This document shows, piece after piece, positions 1 through 6,521 of a stretch of 20,152 bases of DNA (position 1 is its first letter; every line of letters begins with the position of its first letter). The DNA comes from RGIG1959 sp964564305. Lineage in GTDB: Bacteria > Bacillota > Clostridia > Oscillospirales > Acutalibacteraceae. The DNA lies in assembly GCA_964564305.1 (NCBI GenBank), contig CAZMAM010000028.1, positions 1 through 20,152 of the forward strand. The letters run 5' to 3'. Both the position numbers and the translations under genes were made by a program. Below the pieces are notes generated by a model, which was not told the origin of the DNA, did no database searches, and saw only the letters and a program-made list of their open reading frames with translations.

Positions 1-343
1 TCAGCTGGATAGAACCGGTCAGATTGGTGGCGATGATATGGTTGATCTGCTCATCGGTCAGTTCTTCCGCGCAGCCGAACAGGCCATAGCCGGCGTTGGA
101 GACCACCACATCCACTTTTCCGTGCCTTTCAAAAGCGCGCGCGACCGTTTTCTGCACGGCGGGAACATCCGTCACGTCAAGAAGCTGACAGTCAAAATTT
201 GCAGGGTACTCTTCCACCAGCTTTTGCACCTTGCTCTTGTTCCGAACCGTGCCGACGACAGTTTCCCCTTTTTCCAGAAGCTGCCTTGTCATTTCATATC
301 CGAAGCCGCTGGAGACTCCGGTGATCAGCCATGTTTTACTCAT
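1..343 (-). CDS. Short-chain dehydrogenase/reductase (SDR), C-terminus cut by window edge
   Basis: The first 114 codons are visible. The protein begins MSKTWLITGVSSGFG and carries the Rossmann NAD(P)-binding glycine motif TGxxxGxG (T8-G9...G13-x-G15). An SNAGYG segment near residues 82-90 matches the SDR NAG motif. The catalytic YxxxK would lie beyond the left edge, so activity cannot be confirmed. The family is cytosolic NAD(P)H-dependent oxidoreductases; the substrate cannot be read from sequence. The start at 343 is supported by a strong TAAGGAGG site 7 nt upstream. It lies 44 bp downstream of the carboxymuconolactone-decarboxylase-like gene on the same strand, so the two probably form one operon. 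Confidence 0.9.
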   Translation of the reverse strand, partial: MSKTWLITGVSSGFGYEMTRQLLEKGETVVGTVRNKSKVQKLVEEYPANFDCQLLDVTDVPAVQKTVARAFERHGKVDVVVSNAGYGLFGCAEELTDEQINHIIATNLTGSIQL

Positions 344-387
344 AGAATATTCCTCCTTATTTTTTGTTTGTCGCACACAATGCAATT

Positions 388-1146
388 TCACGATTCCTGT
401 TTTGTGGCATCATTGACGCACCGCAGCGCATTCAGGCTTCTCGGATATCCGATATACGGCAGGCACTGGGAAATGACCTTGATCAAAAACTCCTTATCGT
501 TTCCGATTCTCATGTTTGCCGCCGCATGGGAAATAAGCTGCGGCTCGCATCCGCCCTGCGCGGCAAGGAAACAGAAAGTGATCATCTCGCGCTGTCTGTA
601 ATCAAGCCCCGTGCGGGTGTAGTAATCCCCGAAACAGTTATCGGCAAGCCATGTGTTGATGTGCCGGCTCTCTTCAGGCCCCGACTTCCAGAAATCGCGC
701 ATCCCCTCTCCGAAAATATCCACCTGCGCCTGCGTTCCCGCTTCCCGGCGGTTTTGTGTGGTTGTGGTCGCCTGATCCGAAAGAGGGAGCGTTACACCCC
801 TCGCTTCCAGAACCTCGTTTGTCGCTTTCAGAAACGGGAAAACCCGTCCGATGCCGAGATAAGCTACCGCCTGATAGACGATCTCCTTGACCTCCACGGG
901 GGTAACGCCGAAGTTCAGCGCGGCGGGAAGCATGGCGCGAAACTCGTCGATGCCCTGGCAGCCGATGAGCGCGGCAAGGATCGCCATGAAACGGGTTTTG
1001 TCATCCAAATCGTCATGGTTTACAACCTCGTCAAAAGCGAAATTGTCAAACCGTTCGATGAACTCCGGGTCGGTCCGCTGAAAATCCGACTGGTAGCCCG
1101 GAAACATCTTCTCGTGATATTCTTTCGCGGAATCTGTGATGCCCAT
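388..1146 (-). CDS. Carboxymuconolactone decarboxylase (CMD)-like protein, two CMD repeats
   Basis: About 252 residues with two CMD/AhpD-like helical repeats. The first is around CQGIDEFRAMLPAALNFGVT and continues to AVAYLGIGRVFPFL. The second is around REMITFCFLAAQGGCEPQL, followed by SHAAANMRIGN. CMD-family proteins are cytosolic and include decarboxylases of aromatic catabolism and peroxidase-like redox proteins. This long two-domain clostridial type is of unknown substrate. It has no clear CxxC peroxidase pair; the second repeat keeps cysteines and a His. An ATG at 1155 gives MKAMGITD, but GGGAAGAG abuts that codon, whereas it sits 9 nt before the ATG at 1146, so I prefer 1146. Pairing with an SDR and a LysR regulator suggests small-molecule detoxification or redox metabolism (inference). 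Confidence 0.85.
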   Translation of the reverse strand: MGITDSAKEYHEKMFPGYQSDFQRTDPEFIERFDNFAFDEVVNHDDLDDKTRFMAILAALIGCQGIDEFRAMLPAALNFGVTPVEVKEIVYQAVAYLGIGRVFPFLKATNEVLEARGVTLPLSDQATTTTQNRREAGTQAQVDIFGEGMRDFWKSGPEESRHINTWLADNCFGDYYTRTGLDYRQREMITFCFLAAQGGCEPQLISHAAANMRIGNDKEFLIKVISQCLPYIGYPRSLNALRCVNDATKQES

Positions 1147-1338
1147 AGCCTTCATCTCTTCCCAAAATTTTTACTGCCTCGGTATAAAAATCAAATTCCA
1201 GTGAAACCTCCTCAAGGAGTTTGCGAACGCTCTTCTGATGATAATCCGTGTTCCGATCCCGAAGAAATCTCTTGGCGTTGAGATGATAGACAGATCCAAG
1301 ACAAGGATAAAATCCACAGTAGCTTTCGCTCGTTTGAC

Positions 1339-1367
1339 ATTATACAAAACAACATGGGAAAAAACAA
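1339..1367 (-). promoter_or_regulatory. Predicted promoter of the CMD-SDR operon
   Basis: On the minus strand, a perfect TATAAT (1339-1344) is preceded at 17 bp by TTGTTT (1362-1367), a weak -35. Transcription would start near 1332. A weak -35 with a perfect -10 is typical of an activator-dependent promoter, in keeping with the adjacent LysR regulator. Confidence 0.55.
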
Positions 1368-1388
1368 TTTACATTTCAATGATTATCC

Positions 1389-1404
1389 ATAAGTGTTTAC
1401 TTAT
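1389..1404. promoter_or_regulatory. Candidate LysR-type operator (dyad ATAAGT-4-ACTTAT)
   Basis: A perfect 6-bp inverted repeat, ATAAGT GTTT ACTTAT, is centred about 65 bp upstream of the predicted start of the CMD-SDR transcript. LysR-type regulators usually bind an AT-rich dyad centred near -65. The regulator gene lies just upstream on the same strand. The sequence and geometry are seen directly; binding is inferred. Confidence 0.5.
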
Positions 1405-1457
1405 ATGAATAAAGGAGCCCATATTGCATGGACACCTTTATGCAATCCATATCCCGC

Positions 1458-2336
1458 TTAAAACTGCGCTTTCAGAATTTCCGCAAATTCCTCAATGTAA
1501 TATCCGCCATTGTCGGCTTTCCAAAATGCGCAGTAACTGCGGCGTATCGGCTTTCCGTTACGGCAAAGGGGAAGGCTGGCAACCGCGTCCGCAAACTGTA
1601 CGGGAGGCTCACCGCCTTCGAGGGGAAGATATCCCTTTCCGCTGACCACCATGAGCCGCGCCTCGTCCAGTGTTTCGGCGAATAAAAATTCTCCATCGAT
1701 GCCATAAATTTCACTGTAGTATGACCGCTCGTTTTCCCGCTGTTCCTTTGACGCTATCAGAATGCATGGCGTATGCCGAAGATCGTCCACTTCTGCACAC
1801 GGAAGATTTGCAATCGGATTCCTTGCGGCAATTTCAATATGACAGCCAATGACCGTCAAAACCGTATTCACATACATATCGGAAAAAGCCCTGCGCTGGT
1901 CGTTTAAAACCAGATCAACCTGTTCGGTGCGAAGCCATTCATACAAATCCTCATGGTTCCCGTACCGAACATTCATGGGGATATCAGGATACTTCGCGGC
2001 AAATTCCGCCACGGCTCTCTGAAGCTCAGCCCCTCCGTAGCCCCTGAGATAGCCGATCCGCAGAGCAAAATCATCACCGGCGGCAATCTGTTTTGTTTCC
2101 TTGCACAGCCGGTCAAAGTCTGTCATTACTTGAAAGCTTTGCTCATAGAAGTGTTTGCCGGCAGGCGTCAAGGAAAACCGCCGATTTTTCCGTTTCAGGA
2201 GGTCTACCCCAAGTTCGCGCTCCAATGCCTGTACCTGCTGAGAGATTGCGGATTGAGAAATGTAACATTCTTCCGCCGCCTTGCTGAAACTGCCGAGGCG
2301 CACGACAGATTGAAAATAACGAATTTGCTTTAACAC
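1458..2336 (-). CDS. LysR-family transcriptional regulator
   Basis: A 292-residue protein, the usual LysR length. Residues 1-60 are the winged helix-turn-helix (FSKAAEECYISQSAISQQVQ, then ALERELGVDLLKR), with the family's TPAGKHFYEQ signature near residue 57. Residues from about 90 form the periplasmic-binding-like effector domain (ALRIGYLRGYGG, YPDIPMNVRYG). The start is GTG at 2336, preceded by AGAGGG at 7 nt. LysR proteins are cytosolic tetramers activating nearby genes with a small co-inducer. The CMD-SDR operon lies directly downstream with a dyad at about -65, so it is the likely target. The co-inducer cannot be predicted. Confidence 0.93.
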   Translation of the reverse strand: MLKQIRYFQSVVRLGSFSKAAEECYISQSAISQQVQALERELGVDLLKRKNRRFSLTPAGKHFYEQSFQVMTDFDRLCKETKQIAAGDDFALRIGYLRGYGGAELQRAVAEFAAKYPDIPMNVRYGNHEDLYEWLRTEQVDLVLNDQRRAFSDMYVNTVLTVIGCHIEIAARNPIANLPCAEVDDLRHTPCILIASKEQRENERSYYSEIYGIDGEFLFAETLDEARLMVVSGKGYLPLEGGEPPVQFADAVASLPLCRNGKPIRRSYCAFWKADNGGYYIEEFAEILKAQF

Positions 2337-2529
2337 AATCGTACCCTCTTAGCCAAAAATCCTCGGAAAAACCCAAAGTATTCCCTGCGCTTTTGGTTTC
2401 ATCTAACGAAAATTCTGACGGCTCATCTGACGCACCATTCTTAGGCGATATTGCTTCTATTTTAAATGAATTCTAAAGCAATGAGGGCTTCCGACACATA
2501 TAAATCCGATAACCTGTAAGAAAACAGTC

Positions 2530-4308
2530 TTAAAAGACAACCCGGATGTTGTTAGCCAGTAAAAAGGCATAATAGGCATCCAGCATATCGGTTGTACCGT
2601 TGTTATCGAGATCCGACCCGGGAAGCTGACCGCCGCCGGCAACGGCATGAAAGAGATCCAAGGCATCATTGATATCGGTGTATCCGTTATTGTTCCAGTC
2701 TCCCGGTATCCCCGGATAATGTTCACCGGGAAACGTCACCGTCAAGGATCCGGTGGTTAAAGCCAATGAATGAATGGTGAGGGTGCCTTCTCCTTGCAAT
2801 TCAACGGTTATTTTATCTATCCGCGCCTGTCCTTGGGTTTCCGGCCATTGGCTGTTTTTCACCGACCAGCGGTAAATGCCGCCCATATCATTGACCGCTT
2901 CAAAACTGCCTAACGGATACCGGTAGGTACCCTCAACAAAATTGGCCGCGAGATCGAATGTTTGGTGAGAAAGGTTATCCGTCACACAAATAGTATACGG
3001 AACATCAGATTCAAACCACTGACTGAGATTGCCCATTTCATTATAATCATAGATCACGCCCGGGGATAACTCCACATTTCCGGTAATCGACCAACTGCCA
3101 TCGGCGTTTACGGTGACGTGATTCCTCCCGGAGGTAATGGATGCCTCATTGAGCAGCCAGACAAACCTCTGCGGCTTCCATTCTCCCTGAAGCTGAGGTG
3201 CCGGTTCACCGCGCATCCGGCTCACCAAATACTCACCGATGACCTGATGTCCCTGTACGCTCGGATGAACATTGTCGCTGAGCATATCCAACATCGGCTG
3301 TCCGTACTGATCCTGTGCGCTGACATACAGTGCACCGGTTTCTTCGGCGAGACGCTGCAATTCGGATCGGTAAAAATCGGTATGACCTAATCCCCAACTG
3401 AGATCGTGTACAATCACCCGGCATCCGGTTTGTTTCACGGTACGGATAATCAAATTAATCTTACGTGTGAATTCATCCCGGTTTGCCTGCACATTTCCCT
3501 GAAAATGAGAATCGTTATAATTGTGGGCCATAATCAAGGTATCCGCATGACAAACAAACCGGATGATTTCATCGGATACATCAATCAGTTTGGAGCCGTT
3601 AGAAGCATAGTTGTTGATAACCGGAGCCTGAGGATCCTGATAATATCCAACGCCGTTGATACCAACCGGTTTACCCTCGCTGACCACTTCCAGCGTAAAC
3701 TGTTTGTCCGCCGGAAATGCAATCATCTCACTGCGTCCGATTGTGGAATAACCGTCCAAGCCTTGAGAGGTATCGACACGGTAACGTTGGCCGCCTGAAG
3801 TAACCACATCAAATACGCCGCCATCGGGATTTTTTTCATAATAAACGGTAAAATACCGAAAATTTTTCTGAACCGTAAAACGCAAAGCAGCCCCTTTAGC
3901 AGTGGCACTTACCCGCATGCGTCCCAGATCGTCGTTAATGCGTTCTTCCTTCCAGCGATTATCGGCGGCCCATGAAGCATTATGCACTTCATGATATTCG
4001 CCTTTGCTGTTCCACATGGTATTTTCAACCGATGCGAAGCCGTAATTCTCTACACCGGTATCTGCCCACAGCGCCTTTTTGACAATGGCCAAATAACTCT
4101 GCTCGTAAATTTTCGGAGCGTTCGCGCCGTGGGAGATGCTGTCCCCGATAACTGCAATGGAGCGCTGACCGAACGGATCGGTTTGCTGAACATCAAAGTA
4201 ATTGACTGCGTTATTCTCCTCCGCAGTCGCACCGAACGCACCCAGTACACCCCATACCGCAACGGTAATGCTAATCAAAATAATCGTAAATTTTCGGAAA
4301 TTTGACAT
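2530..4308 (-). CDS. Secreted SGNH/GDSL hydrolase with C-terminal type I dockerin
   Basis: 592 residues. An N-terminal signal peptide (residues about 1-29) has a hydrophobic core FTIILISITVAVWGVLGAFG and an ATA|EE cleavage site. The SGNH catalytic module has block I IAVIGDSISHG (nucleophile S57), a block III-like HNYND (N265) and block V DNVHP (D345, H348). An accessory beta-rich domain spans about 380-520. Residues 534-592 form a dockerin with two calcium loops: D537-x-N539-x-N541...D545...D548 and D566-x-D568-x-N570...D574...D577. SGNH enzymes remove acetyl or other ester groups, often from plant cell-wall polysaccharides; the dockerin would tether the enzyme to a cohesin. The ribosome site before the ATG is weak. 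A single transcription unit is likely, with its own promoter at 4469-4497. Confidence 0.93.
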   Translation of the reverse strand: MSNFRKFTIILISITVAVWGVLGAFGATAEENNAVNYFDVQQTDPFGQRSIAVIGDSISHGANAPKIYEQSYLAIVKKALWADTGVENYGFASVENTMWNSKGEYHEVHNASWAADNRWKEERINDDLGRMRVSATAKGAALRFTVQKNFRYFTVYYEKNPDGGVFDVVTSGGQRYRVDTSQGLDGYSTIGRSEMIAFPADKQFTLEVVSEGKPVGINGVGYYQDPQAPVINNYASNGSKLIDVSDEIIRFVCHADTLIMAHNYNDSHFQGNVQANRDEFTRKINLIIRTVKQTGCRVIVHDLSWGLGHTDFYRSELQRLAEETGALYVSAQDQYGQPMLDMLSDNVHPSVQGHQVIGEYLVSRMRGEPAPQLQGEWKPQRFVWLLNEASITSGRNHVTVNADGSWSITGNVELSPGVIYDYNEMGNLSQWFESDVPYTICVTDNLSHQTFDLAANFVEGTYRYPLGSFEAVNDMGGIYRWSVKNSQWPETQGQARIDKITVELQGEGTLTIHSLALTTGSLTVTFPGEHYPGIPGDWNNNGYTDINDALDLFHAVAGGGQLPGSDLDNNGTTDMLDAYYAFLLANNIRVVF

Positions 4309-4468
4309 GTTCTGTCAACTCACTTTCACCAAAACAGATTGAGATAAAGTTATGGTAACGCCGCATAAGGATTATCGTGCGTGAAACGATGCCGATTTTT
4401 GCCAGATGAACCAAAAAAACCGCAGCGAATACTTTGTGTATTTGCGAGGATTTTCCCTCTCTGGGTCT

Positions 4469-4497
4469 ATTATAAATCATTGCATGGCATAATTCAA
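4469..4497 (-). promoter_or_regulatory. Predicted promoter of the dockerin hydrolase
   Basis: TTGAAT (4492-4497), 17-bp spacer, TATAAT (4469-4474) on the minus strand. It lies about 160 bp upstream of the hydrolase start codon. Confidence 0.55.
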
Positions 4498-4583
4498 TGA
4501 AAAGTCAAAAGTGCGCTCAAATTTCTACCGGACACAAAACTGTTCTTCTCATAAATATTTCGCAACAATCTTTATGCGGTTCC

Positions 4584-4612
4584 TTTACTTTGAGTACAGG
4601 ATATAGTATAAT
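4584..4612 (+). promoter_or_regulatory. Predicted promoter of the FakA-segment gene
   Basis: TTTACT (4584-4589), 17-bp spacer, TATAAT (4607-4612) on the plus strand, about 145 bp before the start codon of the small gene at 4757. Confidence 0.55.
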
Positions 4613-4756
4613 ATCCGCGGCGTAAAACCGATTTGCATCACTTAAGGCAAGCCCAAAACGCCCATGGCGGCAAACAAAACTTTGAAGCATTTCGTGAAAC
4701 CGCAAGTTCTCTTTGCGCCATTATGCGGCTTTATCTGAAAAACAGGAGGAAGAACC

Positions 4757-5008
4757 ATGCTGGAATACAAATACGATACACAGCTTTTAATTGAGGGCAC
4801 CGATTTGGACGAGGACGCCATCACCGAATACTTTCACAGCCATTTTCAAGGCGACTGCCTGCTCGTGGTGGGTGATGAGGAACTGATTAAAATTCACTAT
4901 CACACCAACGAACCGTGGAAAGTGCTGGAATACTGCGCTACTTTAGGTTCTATCTTCGATATTGTGATTGAGGATATGGACCGTCAGGCAAACGGTTTGC
5001 ACGGATAA
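4757..5008 (+). CDS. Stand-alone small protein resembling a C-terminal segment of fatty-acid kinase FakA (YloV/DAK2-like)
   Basis: 83 residues: LDEDAITEYFHSHFQGDCLL, then VVGDEELIKIHYHTNEPWKVLEYCATLGSI...IEDMDRQ. In FakA/YloV proteins a region reading like 'GDSLVVVGDDELVKVHVHT-nPGkvLEya...GeL.nikIeNMreQ' lies after the DAK2 kinase domain and is implicated in handling the fatty-acid carrier FakB. This protein has only that segment: no nucleotide-binding DAK2 domain and no further C-terminal domain. A perfect AGGAGG 9 nt before the ATG and a dedicated promoter argue for a real gene rather than debris. The role is unknown; it might bind a FakB-like partner (inference). No signal peptide or membrane segment is present. 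Confidence 0.75.
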   Translation: MLEYKYDTQLLIEGTDLDEDAITEYFHSHFQGDCLLVVGDEELIKIHYHTNEPWKVLEYCATLGSIFDIVIEDMDRQANGLHG

Positions 5009-5157
5009 GACGTACTCCCGCAAAAATTGTGCAAAATCCCCCGCATAACACACACCCGATGTACTCAAAACATGCGCTTGAAGGCATCTTCCCGATGTTT
5101 GGCACCGACCTTATGGACTCTATTCCGGTAAATTTCCGCGCACGCGCAAAAAAGAGG

Positions 5158-5186
5158 TTGCATTTTCTCGCCCGGCGTGCTATAAT
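5158..5186 (+). promoter_or_regulatory. Promoter of rpsT
   Basis: TTGCAT (5158-5163), 17-bp spacer, TATAAT (5181-5186), about 35 bp before the rpsT start. A near-consensus sigma-A promoter, as expected for a ribosomal protein gene. Confidence 0.8.
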
Positions 5187-5227
5187 CCGTTTACAGGCTG
5201 AGTGATTGTTTAAGAGGAGATGTGAAG

Positions 5228-5491
5228 ATGCCCAATATTAAGTCCGCCAAGAAGCGTGTAAAGGTCATCGCCGTAAAGACGGCGCGCAATAAAGCCAACC
5301 GATCCGCCTTAAAAACAGAAATCAAAAAAGCTAACACCGCCATTGCGGCCAACGACGAAAACAAATCCGCCGCTTTAAGCAAAGCGTATAAGAAGATTGA
5401 TCAGGCGGTCGCCAAAGGTCTGCTGCACAAGAACACCGCTGCCCGAAGAAAATCCGCTCTCGCCAAAAAGGCGAACGCGGCAAGCGCATAA
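5228..5491 (+). CDS. rpsT: 30S ribosomal protein S20
   Basis: 87 residues, very rich in Lys and Ala, with the S20 N-terminus MPNIKSAKKRVKV, central KANRSALKT and the C-terminal motif KGLLHKNTAARRKSALAKK. S20 is a primary 16S-rRNA-binding protein of the small subunit, built as a three-helix bundle. I chose the ATG at 5228, 7 nt after an AGGAGA site, over an in-frame GTG two codons upstream, because the mature family begins MPNIKSA. It is monocistronic, with a strong promoter and a strong terminator. The biotin ligase gene converges on it from the other side. Confidence 0.98.
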   Translation: MPNIKSAKKRVKVIAVKTARNKANRSALKTEIKKANTAIAANDENKSAALSKAYKKIDQAVAKGLLHKNTAARRKSALAKKANAASA

Positions 5492-5503
5492 GACACCGAA
5501 GAC

Positions 5504-5545
5504 AAACCCCTTGCCCAAAAAAAGGCAAGGGGTTTTATTTTTTTT
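5504..5545 (+). terminator. Rho-independent terminator of rpsT, probably bidirectional
   Basis: A 12-bp perfect stem, AAACCCCTTGCC (5504-5515) with GGCAAGGGGTTT (5524-5535), has a short A-rich loop and is followed by a long T run on the plus strand. The A-rich sequence on its other side also gives some U residues for the convergent biotin ligase transcript. Confidence 0.92.
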
Positions 5546-5633
5546 GCAACATCGCCCAAAGACCGGCATCTGCGCAAAAGCCTTTCGGGCAGCTTGCATC
5601 TTTTCCGTTTGGCACCCGACTTTATTTCCCCGA

Positions 5634-6422
5634 TTATAACCGGATACTCACTTCTCCCGAGCGAAGCACTTTTTCCCGTCCGTCGGAAAAGCGCACCCGA
5701 AGCGAAAAATCATCCTCAACGGAAAGCGCCAGCGCCTCCCGATCGCCGTTTGCAAAAGGAACCCAGACGCTGCGCCCAATCACCAAACTTCGCCGGCGAT
5801 ATTCCTCCAGAACTTCCGGCGATCCGGGGATTAAGGCGCCGAACTCTTCCAAAATAGCTTCGGCCATTTTTGCGCGCATGTCCGCGACAGACGCTCTGTC
5901 CGCAACAGACGTTCTGTCCGAAACAGACGTTCTGTCCGCGACGGTTTCGGAAAAAACGGCTCCGGCGGGTGACGCCTGCGGGGGGAATCCGCCTTTCGGC
6001 GGATACACATTGACACCGATGCCCACCACCGCGTAATCCATTCGGTTTCCGGTAAAAGCGCTTTCGGCCAAAATACCGCAAACTTTTTTCCGGTCACAGT
6101 AAATATCGTTTACCCACTTAATGAGCGCCTGGCGCAAAGAGACTTTTTCTATCGCCCGGGCCACCGCCACCGCCGCCATAGCCGTAAGCGCAACCGTTTG
6201 AGCGCCCGGGCCTTTCGGGCGCAGCAAAATGCTCATATATAAGCCGGTATCGGCAGGAGAATAAAAGGCATGGCCGTTTCTCCCCCGCCCCGCCGTCTGT
6301 TCCCCGGCGATGATGACCGCGCCTTCCGGCTCCCCGCGCTCTCCAAGCGCCATCGCCGCCTCGTTGGTGGAATCCACCGTTTCCATCACGGTAACGCGGT
6401 ACGCATTCAACGGATTATTCAT
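5634..6422 (-). CDS. birA: Biotin-[acetyl-CoA-carboxylase] ligase, catalytic type without HTH domain
   Basis: 262 residues. It attaches biotin, via biotinyl-5'-AMP, to the carrier lysine of biotin-dependent carboxylases in the cytosol. Visible motifs: VDSTN (16-20), the nucleotide/biotin loop EQTAGRGRNG (41-50), KWVNDI (K103) and KVCGILAE (113-120), then GIGVNV. The C-terminal SH3-like domain runs from about residue 212. The N-terminal winged-helix repressor domain of bifunctional BirA is absent, so this is a group I enzyme that should not repress transcription. The frame extends upstream, but GGGGAAAG stands before the ATG at 6422, which also fits the domain start. Residues about 161-181 are an unusual repeat (TSVxDR) encoded by 18-bp DNA repeats. 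It lies 99 bp downstream of the alpha-glucosidase gene on the same strand. Confidence 0.93.
   Translation of the reverse strand: MNNPLNAYRVTVMETVDSTNEAAMALGERGEPEGAVIIAGEQTAGRGRNGHAFYSPADTGLYMSILLRPKGPGAQTVALTAMAAVAVARAIEKVSLRQALIKWVNDIYCDRKKVCGILAESAFTGNRMDYAVVGIGVNVYPPKGGFPPQASPAGAVFSETVADRTSVSDRTSVADRASVADMRAKMAEAILEEFGALIPGSPEVLEEYRRRSLVIGRSVWVPFANGDREALALSVEDDFSLRVRFSDGREKVLRSGEVSIRL
5887..5940. repeat. Three 18-bp tandem repeats inside birA
   Basis: Three direct 18-bp copies (5887-5904, 5905-5922, 5923-5940) plus a partial copy before them, differing at few positions. Each contains the dyad ACAGA-CGT-TCTGT (first copy has one change) and adds six residues of the form TSVxDR/ASVADx to the protein. 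The length is a multiple of three, so copy-number change keeps the frame. Confidence 0.9.
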
Positions 6423-6521
6423 ACGCTTTCCCCAAACTGAAATGATATTTTCCATAGAAGCGATTGATTTCATACGACATTTTCTCATCCAGTGCCGGAA
6501 AACGGCTTATCCCGGTACGGC

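Larger units (their letters stand above)
1156..1457. other. Intergenic region between LysR gene and CMD-SDR operon
   Basis: No convincing gene. It holds a minus-strand promoter candidate (1339-1367) and an upstream dyad (1389-1404). The stretch from about 1156 to 1330 would be a leader of roughly 175 nt. One minus-strand frame stays open through it and into the CMD gene but has no good start and no recognisable similarity, so it may be a decayed coding remnant or simply untranslated leader. Confidence 0.5.
4309..4756. other. Divergent intergenic region between dockerin hydrolase and FakA-segment gene
   Basis: No gene seen. It contains back-to-back promoter candidates: minus strand at 4469-4497 for the hydrolase (leader about 150 nt) and plus strand at 4584-4612 for the small downstream gene (leader about 140 nt). 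I found no convincing riboswitch or terminator in either leader. Confidence 0.5.

Noticed and set aside
364..1281. Long plus-strand open frame opposite the CMD gene
   Set aside because: The minus-strand frame reads as a clear two-domain CMD protein with ribosome site; the plus-strand translation has no recognisable domain and is an antisense shadow.
1156..1330. Riboswitch or small leader peptide upstream of the CMD gene
   Set aside because: No conserved aptamer or terminator structure could be recognised, and the short ATG frame starts inside the -10 box, so it would not be transcribed.
2337..2529. Terminator after the dockerin hydrolase
   Set aside because: I found no GC stem followed by a T run; read-through to the LysR gene cannot be excluded.
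4620..4756. Cis-acting leader element before the FakA-segment gene
   Set aside because: Only short imperfect hairpins and no T run; nothing beyond an ordinary leader can be supported.
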